Shown: piece by piece, positions 43,558 to 52,552 of the stretch | Layout: every line of letters starts with the position of its first letter | Numbering within the stretch: position 1 is the first letter of the stretch | Source: Streptomyces sp. Ag109_O5-10 | GTDB taxonomy: Bacteria > Actinomycetota > Actinomycetes > Streptomycetales > Streptomycetaceae | DNA length: 64,000 bases | NCBI RefSeq assembly: GCF_900105755.1 | Contig: NZ_FNTQ01000001.1 | Location: 2,418,001 to 2,482,000, forward strand | Direction of reading: 5' to 3' | Notes under the pieces: model-generated | What the model saw: only the letters and a program-made list of their open reading frames with translations | Databases searched by the model: none | Told to the model about the DNA's origin: nothing | Position numbers and translations under genes: made by a program

Positions 43558-43640
43558 CCCGGACTTTCCCAAGAACTGGTCAAGAGATCCGCGCCACAAC
43601 CCCCTTAGCACGGCGTACCCGCGCACGTACCGTCGTGGGT

Positions 43641-45302
43641 ATGAGCCCCACACCCCCCGTGCGCCGTCTGCGCCCCCGGCTGCCCCGGAAGGTGTTCTCC
43701 CAGGTCCTGTTGATGCAGCTGGCGATCGCCGCGGGGGTCGCGGTGCTCGCCACCGGGCTCTTCCTGGCGCCCCTGAGCAAGCAGCTGGACCAGGAGGCGA
43801 TGCGCAGGGCCCTGGCCATCGCCCAGACCACGGCGCAGGACCCGCAGATCGCCCAGGGTGTGCTGACCACCGCGCCCACCGTGAACGGGCCGGTGCAGAA
43901 GGAAGCGGAACGGATCCGGCTGGCCACCGACGCCGAGTACATCGTGGTGATGGACCTCGGCGGATTCCGCTGGTCGCACACCACTCCCTCGGAGGTCGGC
44001 CGACATGTGTCGACCTCCCCCAAGGAGGCACTGGACGGCAAGGAGGTCATGCAGATCGACAACGGCACCCTCGGCCGTTCCGCACGCGGCAAGGTGCCGC
44101 TGTACGACGCGCGGCACCGCATCATCGGGGCCGTCTCCGTCGGCATCGCGTACGACAGCGTGCGGGCCCGGCTGCTCAGCACGATCCCCGGCCTGTTCGC
44201 CTACGCCGGCGGCGCCCTCGCGGCCGGCGCGCTGGCCGCCTGGCTGATCTCCCGGCGGGTCCAGCGGCAGACCCGCGACCTGGCCTTCTCCGACATCTCG
44301 GCGCTGCTCGCCGAGCGCGAGGCGATGCTGCACGGCATCCGCGAGGGCGTCGTCGCCCTCGACCGCGGCGGCCGCATCCGCCTGCTGAACGACGAGGCCC
44401 GGCGTCTCCTGAGCATCGGTGACGAGGCCGTCGGCCGCTCTCCCGACGAGGCGCTCGGCACCGGCCGTACGACCGACGTTCTGGCCGGCCGGGTCACCGG
44501 CACCGACCTGCTCACCGTGCGCGGCCAGCGGGTCCTGGTCGCCAACCGCATGCCCACCGACGACGGCGGTGCGGTGGCCACCCTGCGCGACCGCACCGAG
44601 CTGGAGCAGCTCGGCCGCGAACTCGACTCCACGCGCGGCCTGATCGACGCCCTGCGCGCCCAGGACCACGAGCACGCCAACCGCATGCACACCCTGCTCG
44701 GGCTGCTGGAGCTGGAGATGTACGACGACGCCGTGGAGTTCGTCGGCGAGGTGGTCGGCGACCACCGGGTCACCGCCGAGCAGGTCACGGAGAAGATCCA
44801 GGACCCGCTGCTGGCCGCCCTGCTGGTCGGCAAGGCGACCGTCGCGGCCGAGCGCGGGGTCGCCCTGTGGGTGTCCGACCGTACCCGGCTCCCGGACCGG
44901 CTGATCGACCCCAGGGGGCTGGTCACGGTGGTGGGCAACCTGGTGGACAACGCGCTGGACGCGGTCGCCGGCACCCCGCACGCGCGCGTGGAGGTCGAGT
45001 TGTGCGCGGAGGGCCGTGCGGTGGTCCTCAGGGTGCGTGACACGGGTCCCGGGATCCCGGCGGAGCAGCGGGAACTGGTGTTCACGGAGGGCTGGTCCAC
45101 CAAGAAGCCGCCCGCGCACGGCAAGCGCGGCATCGGTCTGTCCCTGGTGCGCCGGCTCGCCGAACGGCAGGGCGGCACCGCGTCCGTGGGCGGACCGGAG
45201 GGCGGGGGCGCGCAGTTCACGGTCGTCCTCCCCGAGGCACTGACCGAGCCGGCGTTGGAGCCGGCGCCGACGCTCACCCCGGTCGAGGAGGAGGCGCGAT
45301 GA
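43641..45302 (+). CDS. CitA/DcuS-type sensor histidine kinase
   Basis: A 553-residue membrane kinase. TM1 is about residues 22-43. A periplasmic-type PAS/sCache domain (about 45-180) has IVVMDLGGFRWSHT and GAVSVGIAYDSV. TM2 is about 183-205. A cytoplasmic PAS (about 215-320) precedes the phospho-acceptor motif AQDHEHANRMH (His about 343). The ATPase domain has NLVDNALDAV, DTGPGIP and GIGLSLVRRL. The family senses citrate or C4-dicarboxylates. The gene overlaps the regulator by four bases (ATGA). Confidence 0.9.
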   Translation: MSPTPPVRRLRPRLPRKVFSQVLLMQLAIAAGVAVLATGLFLAPLSKQLDQEAMRRALAIAQTTAQDPQIAQGVLTTAPTVNGPVQKEAERIRLATDAEYIVVMDLGGFRWSHTTPSEVGRHVSTSPKEALDGKEVMQIDNGTLGRSARGKVPLYDARHRIIGAVSVGIAYDSVRARLLSTIPGLFAYAGGALAAGALAAWLISRRVQRQTRDLAFSDISALLAEREAMLHGIREGVVALDRGGRIRLLNDEARRLLSIGDEAVGRSPDEALGTGRTTDVLAGRVTGTDLLTVRGQRVLVANRMPTDDGGAVATLRDRTELEQLGRELDSTRGLIDALRAQDHEHANRMHTLLGLLELEMYDDAVEFVGEVVGDHRVTAEQVTEKIQDPLLAALLVGKATVAAERGVALWVSDRTRLPDRLIDPRGLVTVVGNLVDNALDAVAGTPHARVEVELCAEGRAVVLRVRDTGPGIPAEQRELVFTEGWSTKKPPAHGKRGIGLSLVRRLAERQGGTASVGGPEGGGAQFTVVLPEALTEPALEPAPTLTPVEEEAR

Positions 45303-45979
45303 TCGAGGTCCTGGTCGTGGACGACGACATCCGGGTCGCCCGGGTCAACGCCGCCTACGTCGGCAAGGTGCCCGGCTTCCATGTGGCCGGTGAGGCCCAC
45401 AACGCGGCGGAGGCCCTGCGCCAGTTGAGGACGCTGCCCCGCCTCGACCTGGTCCTCATGGACCACTACCTGCCCGACGGCACGGGTCTCGCGGTGGTCC
45501 AGGAGATGCGCCGCCGCGGCCACCAGACCGACGTGATCATGGTGACCGCGGCCCGGGACGTGTCGACCGTGCAGGCGGCGATGCGCCATGGCGCCCTGCA
45601 GTACCTGGTCAAGCCGTTCGCGTTCGCCGGGCTGCGCGCCAAGCTGGAGGCCTACGCGCGGCTGCGGCGCACCCTGGACGGCGGCGGCGAGGCCGAACAG
45701 GCCGAGGTGGACCGCATCTTCGGCGCCCTGTCCGCACCGTCCGAACCAGGGCTGCCCAAGGGGCACTCCCCCACCACCGCCGAGCTGGTGCGCCAGTCCC
45801 TGATGAGCGCGGAGGGCCCGTTGTCGGCCCAGGAGATCGCCGAGCGGACGGGGGTGAGCCGGCAGACCGCCCAGCGCTATCTGAAGCTCCTGGAACGCAC
45901 CGGACGGGCCATGCTGACCCTCAAGTACGGCGACGCGGGCCGCCCCGAACACCGTTACGTGTGGGCGACCCGCGGCTGA
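45299..45979 (+). CDS. CitB/DcuR-type response regulator
   Basis: A 226-residue regulator. The receiver has VVDDD, phospho-acceptor Asp about 55 (LVLMDHYLPDGTGL) and Lys in YLVKPF. A linker leads to a C-terminal helix-turn-helix (LSAQEIAERTGVSRQTAQRYLKLLE) followed by a winged strand GDAGRPEHRY. It is the cognate of the upstream kinase by overlap. It shares the same architecture with the protein at 48945-49637. Confidence 0.92.
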   Translation: MIEVLVVDDDIRVARVNAAYVGKVPGFHVAGEAHNAAEALRQLRTLPRLDLVLMDHYLPDGTGLAVVQEMRRRGHQTDVIMVTAARDVSTVQAAMRHGALQYLVKPFAFAGLRAKLEAYARLRRTLDGGGEAEQAEVDRIFGALSAPSEPGLPKGHSPTTAELVRQSLMSAEGPLSAQEIAERTGVSRQTAQRYLKLLERTGRAMLTLKYGDAGRPEHRYVWATRG

Positions 45980-46008
45980 GGCGTGCTTGAGGCGTGCTGC
46001 TCGACCGC

Positions 46009-47052
46009 CTACTTGGCCGCCTCGACGAACTCCGTGGTGTACGTCTTGCTCAGGTCGATGTCGGCGTTCTGGATGTTCGTGTTGAACGCCTTGAGCACCT
46101 TCTCCACGGTCTCCGGGCCGTTCTCGGGCATCACCCCGTCGTCGGTGAACATGGGCAGCGTGCTCTTGATGGACTGCGTGTAGAGGGCCTTGTCGCCCTG
46201 GGCGTAGTCGGCGGGCATCTTGGCCGCGATCTCGGCGGCGCTGTGCGTGGACATCCACTTGAGCGTCTTGACGAATGCATTGACCAGCTTCTGGACGGTG
46301 TCCTTGTGACCGTTGACCCAGTCCGTCTGCATGTACAGGCTCGACGACGGGTACGGGCCGCCGAGCGCCTGCTGGGATCCTTCCGGCGTCCGCATGTCCA
46401 CCAGGACCTTGCCCGCCTTCTTGTCCAGGATGTTCGCGACGGTCGGGTCGGTGGTCATGCCGCCGTCGATGGAGCCCTGCTGGAGCGCCGAGATGAAGGT
46501 CGCGCCGGCTCCGACGGCGACCGGTGAGAAGTCGCTGACCTTCACCCCGTTCTTGACGGCGAGGTACTTGGTGAGGAAGTCGGTCGACGACCCGAGGCTG
46601 GTGATGCCGAGCTTCTTGCCCTTGAAGTCCTTGGGCGAGGTGATGTCCCCGGCCGCCTTGGTGGAGACGACCTCCACCTCGCCGGGAGCGTGCGAGAACT
46701 GCACCACGGACTCCACCGCCTTGCCCTTGGTCTGCAGGTCCAGCGTGTGGTCGTAGAAGCCGACGGTCCCCTGCACCTGCCCGGCCACGAGTGCCGTCTC
46801 GGCCTGTACACCGGCCGGCTCGGTCAGCAGTTCCACGTTCAGGCCCTCGGCGTCGAAGTAACCCAGCCGCTGGGTGAGCATGGCGGGCAGGTAGATGACC
46901 TTGTCCAGGCCACCGACCATGATCTTGACCTTCGTGCCCTTGCCGGAGCCGGTGGCGGCCGTGCTCGCCGCGTCGTTGGCGCAGGCGGTGAGGGAGGAGA
47001 GGGCGAGCAGGCCGGCGGCGGCCAGGGTGCCGTATCTGGCGGACTTGCGCAT
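46009..47052 (-). CDS. ABC transporter substrate-binding lipoprotein (NMT1/SsuA-like)
   Basis: A 347-residue lipoprotein. The signal peptide ends in lipobox LTAC (Cys about 25). The binding protein has the NMT1/THI5-like or SsuA/TauA fold: IMVGGLDKVIYLPAMLTQRLGYF, then GYDH/DLQTKG, KKLGITSLGSSTDFLTKY. Substrates in this family are aliphatic sulfonates, taurine, nitrate or thiamine precursors. It is third in the operon ATPase-permease-binding protein on the minus strand. The gene converges on the response regulator with 29 bases between. Confidence 0.9.
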   Translation of the reverse strand: MRKSARYGTLAAAGLLALSSLTACANDAASTAATGSGKGTKVKIMVGGLDKVIYLPAMLTQRLGYFDAEGLNVELLTEPAGVQAETALVAGQVQGTVGFYDHTLDLQTKGKAVESVVQFSHAPGEVEVVSTKAAGDITSPKDFKGKKLGITSLGSSTDFLTKYLAVKNGVKVSDFSPVAVGAGATFISALQQGSIDGGMTTDPTVANILDKKAGKVLVDMRTPEGSQQALGGPYPSSSLYMQTDWVNGHKDTVQKLVNAFVKTLKWMSTHSAAEIAAKMPADYAQGDKALYTQSIKSTLPMFTDDGVMPENGPETVEKVLKAFNTNIQNADIDLSKTYTTEFVEAAK

Positions 47053-47114
47053 GCGGTTCACGTCCTTGTGAGAGGGCGGTGCGGGGAGAAGCGGAGGAGG
47101 CAGGAGGTGGGCGG

Positions 47115-47981
47115 TCAGCTGTCGGAGTCCGACGGCTTCCACCGGAAGATGCGGCGCTCGGCGAAGGTGAGCAGCCCTTCGGCGGCGAGCGCGACGACGG
47201 CGAGGATGACCATCGCGGCGTACACACCGGCCGCGTTGAAGGTGCCCTGCGACTGCGCGACGAGCAGGCCGATGCCCTTGGTGGCACCGATGTACTCGCC
47301 GACGATGGCGCCGATGAGGGCGAAGCCGAAGCTGACGTGGAGGCTGGTGAAGATCCACGAGGTGGCCGACGGGATGACGACCTGGAGGGTCACCCTGCGG
47401 TCGCTCGCGCCGAGGATCCTGGCGTTGGCGACCAGGTTCCGGTCGACCTCACGGGCGCCCTGGAAGGCGTTGAAGAACACCGGAAAGAACACCAGCACGA
47501 CGGCCGAGGCGACCTTGGAGGACGCGCCGAGGCCGAACCAGATCACGAAGATCGGGGCGAGCACGATCCTGGGGATCGAGTTGAGCACCTTGATGTATGG
47601 ACCAAGGACATCGGCCAGGAAGGCGATCCGCCCGAGGGCGATGCCGAAGACCACACCGGCGACGACACCGATGACCCAGCCGAGCAGCGCCTCGTAGAGC
47701 GTGTACCAGATCTGCTCGCCCAGGGAGCCGAGCGCGGTGCCGTGGGTCATCCAGGTCCAGATCTGGTCCCAGATCTTCGACGGCATCGAGAAGTTGAACG
47801 GGTCGATGACCTCGGCCCGGGACAGGATCTCCCACAGGCCGAGGACGGCCACCAGGAGCAGCACGCGCACGGCGAACACGATCGCCCTGCGTCTGCGGGC
47901 GGCCTGGGCCCTGGACCGGGCGCGGTCCGGGCCGGCCTTGACCGTGTCGACGACCGGTGTGCTGAGCACCTCAGGCGACAT
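47115..47981 (-). CDS. ABC transporter permease (SsuC/TauC-like)
   Basis: A 288-residue inner-membrane permease with about six TM helices. The EAA loop reads EVDRNLVANARILGASDRRVTLQVVIPSA split by Gly, typical of the SsuC/TauC/NrtB type. The ATG at 47981 overlaps the ATPase gene by 11 bases and has GAGAGGGG upstream. Operates with the flanking ATPase and lipoprotein. Confidence 0.92.
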   Translation of the reverse strand: MSPEVLSTPVVDTVKAGPDRARSRAQAARRRRAIVFAVRVLLLVAVLGLWEILSRAEVIDPFNFSMPSKIWDQIWTWMTHGTALGSLGEQIWYTLYEALLGWVIGVVAGVVFGIALGRIAFLADVLGPYIKVLNSIPRIVLAPIFVIWFGLGASSKVASAVVLVFFPVFFNAFQGAREVDRNLVANARILGASDRRVTLQVVIPSATSWIFTSLHVSFGFALIGAIVGEYIGATKGIGLLVAQSQGTFNAAGVYAAMVILAVVALAAEGLLTFAERRIFRWKPSDSDS

Positions 47982-48786
47982 GAGCGGCACCCCTCTCACG
48001 GGTGATGCGGACCTCTTCGCCGAGGGACTCCCAGATCTCGCGGTAGATCTCGATGAACCGCGGCTCCAGACGCACCGACTCGACCTTGCGGGGGCGGGGC
48101 AGGTCGATGTCGAAGACCTGCTTGACGGTCGCGGGCCCGGCGGTCATGACGACGACCTTGTCGGCAAGCGCGATGGACTCCTCCAGGTCGTGCGTGACGA
48201 AGACGACGGAGGCCCCCGTGCCCTCCCACAGCTCAAGGAGTTCGTCCGACATCAGGGCCCGGGTCTGCACGTCGAGCGCGGAGAACGGCTCGTCCATGAG
48301 CAGGATCTCGGGGTCGTTGACGAAGGTCGCGGCGAGCGCCACGCGCTTGCGCTGGCCGCCGGAGAGCTGGTGCGGGTAGCGGTCCTCGAACGCGGCGAGC
48401 CCGACCTTGGCCAGCCAGGCGCGGGCCTTCTCCTTGGCTTCCGCCTTGGGCACGCCCCGGAAGCGGGGCCCGGCCATCACGTTGGAGAGCACGGTCCGCC
48501 AGGGGAAGGTGGCGTCCTGCTGGAAGACGAAGCCGACCTTGTCGCCGACGCCGGCGACCGGCGCACCGGCCACCAGCACCTCGCCCTCACTGGGCTCCTC
48601 CAGCCCGCTGACCAGGGTCAGCGTGGTGGACTTGCCGCAGCCCGTCGGCCCCACCACGGCCACGAACTCACCGCGCCCGACGGTGAGGTCGAGGTCGCGG
48701 ACAGCCGTGTGCAGACCCCCCGACGGGGTCTTGAAGATCTTGCTCGCGCCCCGCAGCTCGATGGCGGGGCTGGTGTCTGCGCTCAT
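47971..48786 (-). CDS. ABC transporter ATP-binding protein (SsuB/TauB-like)
   Basis: A 271-residue ATPase. Walker A GPTGCGKST, Q-loop FQQDATFPW, signature LSGGQRKRV, Walker B ILLMDEPF, and H-loop VTHDLEE. The signature has Lys where most have Gln, which is minor. It is the first gene of the importer operon. Its ATG at 48786 faces the divergent response regulator across 158 bases, which contains a pair of direct repeats. Confidence 0.93.
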   Translation of the reverse strand: MSADTSPAIELRGASKIFKTPSGGLHTAVRDLDLTVGRGEFVAVVGPTGCGKSTTLTLVSGLEEPSEGEVLVAGAPVAGVGDKVGFVFQQDATFPWRTVLSNVMAGPRFRGVPKAEAKEKARAWLAKVGLAAFEDRYPHQLSGGQRKRVALAATFVNDPEILLMDEPFSALDVQTRALMSDELLELWEGTGASVVFVTHDLEESIALADKVVVMTAGPATVKQVFDIDLPRPRKVESVRLEPRFIEIYREIWESLGEEVRITRERGAAHVA

Positions 48787-48846
48787 GGGCCGGGACGGTA
48801 GGTGTGACCGGGACCACGGCAGCAGTCTTCTGGGCGCAAGCCGTTC

Positions 48847-48884
48847 TTTTGCTCGCAAGCACCTGTTGTGCTCTTTTTGCTCGC
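48847..48884. promoter_or_regulatory. Direct repeats in divergent promoter
   Basis: TTTTGCTCGC at 48847-48856 and again at 48875-48884, 28 bases apart. They lie between the ABC importer operon and the response regulator gene. Binding sites of the CitB-type regulator are the simplest guess. Confidence 0.45.
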
Positions 48885-48944
48885 GCTACAACTGCGCAGA
48901 CGAAACACGGGCTTAACGCTCGCCGGCCTTGAAGGAGAGGCCTG

Positions 48945-49637
48945 ATGATTGACGTCCTGGTGGTCGATGACGACTTCCGCGTCGCTGAGATAAACGCCAA
49001 GTACGTGGGGAAGGTTCCCGGATTCCGGGTGGCCGCCCGCGCGCACAGCGCTGCCCAGGCCCTGGCCGCCGTGAACCGCGGCACCATCGACCTGGTCCTG
49101 CTGGACCACTACCTGCCGGACCGGACCGGCCTCGAACTCGTCCACCAGATGCGGGAGCAGGGCCACGGCACCGACGTCATCATGATCACGGCGGCCAGTG
49201 ATGTGACGACCGTCCAGAAGGCGATGCGTCTGGGCGCCCTGCACTATCTGGTCAAACCGTTCACCTTCGCCGCCCTGCGCACCCGCCTGGACTCCTATGC
49301 GGCCCTGCGCCGCACCGTCGACCGGGTGGGCGGCCGGGGCGTGACGGGCCAGGAGCAGGTCGACCGGATCTTCGGCGCCCTGCGCACCTCACCGGCACCG
49401 TCCGCACCCGGCCTGCCCAGCGGCCAGTCCGAGCCGACGACGGACCTCATCTGCGGCGTCCTGCACCGCGCCGGCCATCCGCTCTCCGCCCACGAGGTCG
49501 CCGCGGAGACCGGCCTCAGCCGCTCCACCGCCCAGCGCTACCTCCGCCACCTGGAACAGGCCGGCCGCCTCCGCCTCTCACTGAAGTACGGCGACACGGG
49601 CCGCCCGGAACACCGCTACGCCTGGGTGGCGCCCTAG
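48945..49637 (+). CDS. Orphan CitB/DcuR-type response regulator
   Basis: A 230-residue protein with the same design as the regulator at 45299. The receiver has VVDDD, Asp about 54 (VLLDHYLPDRTGL) and YLVKPF. The DNA-binding part reads LSAHEVAAETGLSRSTAQRYLRHLE, then GDTGRPEHRY. There is no kinase gene adjacent; the kinase at 43641 is a candidate partner. The ATG at 48945 has a strong AAGGAGAGG. It converges on the symporter gene with only 15 bases between. Confidence 0.92.
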   Translation: MIDVLVVDDDFRVAEINAKYVGKVPGFRVAARAHSAAQALAAVNRGTIDLVLLDHYLPDRTGLELVHQMREQGHGTDVIMITAASDVTTVQKAMRLGALHYLVKPFTFAALRTRLDSYAALRRTVDRVGGRGVTGQEQVDRIFGALRTSPAPSAPGLPSGQSEPTTDLICGVLHRAGHPLSAHEVAAETGLSRSTAQRYLRHLEQAGRLRLSLKYGDTGRPEHRYAWVAP

Positions 49638-49652
49638 CCGCTCTGGGCGGTT

Positions 49653-51245
49653 CTAGACGGCCCCCGCCCCCGTCAGCGACCGCACTTCGGTCTCCGCGTG
49701 CCGGGCCTCGTCCGGGACCTCGTCCGAGGTGACCGTGCCGAGCCAGCCGGCCAGGAAGCCGAGGGGGATGGAGACGATGCCCGGGTTCTGCAACGGGAAG
49801 TACTGGAAGTCCACCCCCGGGAACAGTGCCCCGGGGCTGCCGGACACCACCGGCGACAGCATGACCAGCGCCAGCGCGGGCACGAGCCCGCCGTATACGG
49901 CCCACACCGCGCCGCGTGTCGTGAAGTTCCGCCAGAACAGCGAGTAGAGCAGCGCCGGCAGGTTCGCGGAGGCCGCCACCGCGAAGGCGAGCCCGACCAG
50001 GAAGGCGACGTTCATGTCCCGGGCCAGCAGGCCGAGGGCGATCGCCACGACACCGATGCCGACCGCCGCCGTGCGCGCCACCGTGACCTCGCTGCGCTGC
50101 TTGGCGTGCGGCCTGCGCAGGGAGGCGTAGAGGTCATGGGCGACGGACGCCGAGGACGCGAGGGTGATCCCCGCGACCACGGCGAGGATCGTCGCGAAGG
50201 CAACGGCGGCGACAACCGCGAAGAGAACCGTTCCGCCGGTGGAACCCGCGCCGCCGCCCAGGTCGAGCGCCAGCAGCGGAACCGCCGTGTTCCCCGACGC
50301 GTTCGACGAGCGCACCGCGTCCGGCCCGACCAGGGCCGCCGCCCCGAAGCCGAGCACGATCGTCATCAGGTAGAAGCTCCCGATCAGCCCGATCGACCAG
50401 ACCGCCGAACGCCGCGCCGCCCGCGCGGTCGGCACCGTGTAGAAGCGGGACAGGATGTGCGGCAGGCCCCCCGTGCCCAGGACCAGTGCCAGCCCCAGGC
50501 TGATGAAGTCCAGCCGCGCGCTCCAGTTCCCGCCGTACTTGAGCCCCGGCGCCAGGAACGACTTCCCGTGCCCGCTGCGGTCGGCGGCCGTGAGCAGCAG
50601 CCGGTCGACGTCGCCGTGGAAGCGCAGCAGCACCAGCACGGTCAGCGCCACCGTCCCGCTCAGCAGCAGCACCGCCTTCACGATCTGGATCCAGGTGGTG
50701 GCCCGCATTCCGCCCAGCGACACGTAGATCACCATCAGTGCGCCGACCCCGATGACCGTCCACGCCTGCGCCGCCTCGCTGGTCCGCCCCAGCAGCAGCG
50801 CCACCAGACTGCCCGCCCCGACCATTTGCGCCACCAAATAGAGAACGGACACGGTGACCGACGACGTCCCCACCGCGATCCGCACCGGCCGCTCGCTCAT
50901 CCGTGCCGCGACCACGTCGGCCAGCGTGAACTTCCCACAGTTCCGCACCAGTTCGGCCACCAGGAACAGCACGACAAGCCAAGCGACCAGGAACCCGACC
51001 ACGTACAGGAGCCCGTCGTAGCCGAACAGCGCGATGAGTCCAGTCACGCCGAGGAAGGAGGCCGCCGACATGTAGTCACCCGCGATGGCAAAACCATTCT
51101 CCATCGGGGAGAAGAGACGACCGCCGGCATAGAACTCCTCCGCCGAACCATGCCGCTTCCGGCTCACCCACGTCGTGATCCCGAGCGTCACGGCGACGAA
51201 CGCGCTGAACAGCAGCAGCGCCAGTGTCTGGTGCTGACCCGTCAT
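49653..51245 (-). CDS. Sodium:solute symporter (ActP-like)
   Basis: A 530-residue SSSF-family protein with about 13 TM helices. Conserved motifs are EEFYAGGRLFSPMENGFAIAGDYMSAASFLG split over TM2-3, GGLPHILSRFYTVP, and VVAGITLASSASVAHDLY. This is the pattern of ActP-like acetate/propionate:cation symporters that are coded with a DUF485 protein. The ATG at 51245 overlaps the upstream DUF485 gene (ATGA). Likely imports acetate or a related monocarboxylate. Confidence 0.92.
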   Translation of the reverse strand: MTGQHQTLALLLFSAFVAVTLGITTWVSRKRHGSAEEFYAGGRLFSPMENGFAIAGDYMSAASFLGVTGLIALFGYDGLLYVVGFLVAWLVVLFLVAELVRNCGKFTLADVVAARMSERPVRIAVGTSSVTVSVLYLVAQMVGAGSLVALLLGRTSEAAQAWTVIGVGALMVIYVSLGGMRATTWIQIVKAVLLLSGTVALTVLVLLRFHGDVDRLLLTAADRSGHGKSFLAPGLKYGGNWSARLDFISLGLALVLGTGGLPHILSRFYTVPTARAARRSAVWSIGLIGSFYLMTIVLGFGAAALVGPDAVRSSNASGNTAVPLLALDLGGGAGSTGGTVLFAVVAAVAFATILAVVAGITLASSASVAHDLYASLRRPHAKQRSEVTVARTAAVGIGVVAIALGLLARDMNVAFLVGLAFAVAASANLPALLYSLFWRNFTTRGAVWAVYGGLVPALALVMLSPVVSGSPGALFPGVDFQYFPLQNPGIVSIPLGFLAGWLGTVTSDEVPDEARHAETEVRSLTGAGAV

Positions 51246-51799
51246 GACGCACCACCCTGGACGCCCCGGGTCAGCTCCTGGGTGTCCCAGCGCAGCTCCA
51301 GCGCGGCACGGTCCCTGCGCAACCGCGCATGCCGGGCGTAGGCCCAGGTGAGCAGGAACGTGGTGAGGAACTGCCCGAGCCCCGCCACCATCGCCACGTT
51401 CACGGCGCCGGCGACGGGCCGCGCCATCAGCCCGGGCGCCGTCGTCGCGGCCACCACGTACCCCACGTACCAGGTCAGGAAGACGGCGACCCCGGGCACC
51501 ACGAATCTTCGGTACCGGCTGCGCACCTCCTGGAAGGCGGCGCTGCGCTGCACCTCCAGATAGACGTCACGGGCGCGAACAGCCGCCCCGTCCCGCTCCG
51601 TTCGCGCGCCGGGTACGGACGGCGGCGGCTCCCCGGTGCCGTCCCGCTCACCCCAGCCCGAGGCCAGTGCGTCGTACCAGGGATCCTCGTACCTGACTTC
51701 CCGGGAGGCCGTGCCGTACTCGCCCTGGTCCTCGTGCCGCCCGGCCGAACTCTCGGAGCCGTCTCCGCCGTCGCGGCGACGCCCGTTGCTTGACTGCAT
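51242..51799 (-). CDS. DUF485 membrane protein
   Basis: A 185-residue partner of the symporter. The N-terminal 85 residues are polar and acidic, then comes the DUF485 core with two TM helices: VVPGVAVFLTWYVGYVVAATTAPGLM and the second VAMVAGLGQFLTTFLLTWAYARHA. YLEVQRSAAFQEVRSRYRRFV precedes TM1 as in the family. The ATG at 51799 is the first plausible start. The ribosome site is weak. It is coupled by four bases to the symporter gene. Confidence 0.88.
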   Translation of the reverse strand: MQSSNGRRRDGGDGSESSAGRHEDQGEYGTASREVRYEDPWYDALASGWGERDGTGEPPPSVPGARTERDGAAVRARDVYLEVQRSAAFQEVRSRYRRFVVPGVAVFLTWYVGYVVAATTAPGLMARPVAGAVNVAMVAGLGQFLTTFLLTWAYARHARLRRDRAALELRWDTQELTRGVQGGAS

Positions 51800-51868
51800 G
51801 CCCAAGGATGGACAGATCGGGAAGATCCCCGACTCTTCTTCCCCCGGCTCTTCACCCCATCAGGTGAC

Positions 51869-52552
51869 TCAATCCGCTGGTGGCCGCACCAGCCCCTTCC
51901 CGTAGGCGTAACGCACCGCCTGGGCCCGGTCCTTGAGTCCCGTCTTGGCGAACAGGTTGTTGATGTGCGTCTTCACGGTCGCGGTGGAGACATGCAGCTT
52001 CCGGGCGATCTCCTGGTTGGTGAACCCGTCCGCGATCAGCACGAGGACCTCGGTCTCCCGCGCGGTCAGCCCGTCGGGCGCCTCGGCGGCCACGGGTTCC
52101 GGTTCGGGCTGCGACAGCCGCTCCAGCAGCCGCCGCTGGATGCTCGGCGACAGCCCCGCGTCCCCCGACAGCACGCTCTCCACGGCTCGCACGATCTCGT
52201 CCCCGCCCGCGTCCTTGGTCAGGTAGCCACGGGCGCCGGCGCGCAGCGCCGGGAACAGCGACTCGTCGTCCGCGAACGTCGTCAGCACCACTACCTGGGT
52301 CCCGGGGTACTCCGACCTGATCCGCCGGGTCGCCTCCACGCCGTCGCAGCGCGGCATCCTCAGGTCCATCAGCACCACGTCCGGGGAGAGTTCCGCGACC
52401 AGCCGGACCGCCTCCTCGCCGTCACCGGCCGCTCCGACGACCTCCACGCCGGGCAGCAGCCCGAGGAGCATCACGATCCCCTCCCTGACCACCGTCTGGT
52501 CGTCGGCGACCACGACCCGCGCGGGCTTCTTCTCCCCTTCCGTCTCCCTCAT
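51869..52552 (-). CDS. NarL/FixJ response regulator
   Basis: A 227-residue response regulator. The receiver has VVADDQTVVREG, phospho-acceptor Asp about 63 (VLMDLRMP), TTFADD and Lys in YLTKDA. The LuxR-type helix-turn-helix is LTARETEVLVLIADGFTNQEIARKLHVSTATVKTHINNLF split across helices. The start overlaps the kinase stop by four bases. It is the terminal gene of a three-gene operon. Position next to the symporter genes suggests but does not prove control of them. Confidence 0.93.
   Translation of the reverse strand: MRETEGEKKPARVVVADDQTVVREGIVMLLGLLPGVEVVGAAGDGEEAVRLVAELSPDVVLMDLRMPRCDGVEATRRIRSEYPGTQVVVLTTFADDESLFPALRAGARGYLTKDAGGDEIVRAVESVLSGDAGLSPSIQRRLLERLSQPEPEPVAAEAPDGLTARETEVLVLIADGFTNQEIARKLHVSTATVKTHINNLFAKTGLKDRAQAVRYAYGKGLVRPPAD

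Noticed and set aside
42621..43640. 340-residue N-terminal extension of the CitA-like kinase
   Set aside because: The frame is open but overlaps the sucrase/ferredoxin-like gene in another frame. The kinase begins at ATG 43641, directly before TM1.
44201..47287. 1028-codon open frame on the minus strand
   Set aside because: It crosses the substrate-binding protein gene out of frame and continues antisense to the kinase/regulator pair; composition is Arg/Ser-rich shadow sequence.
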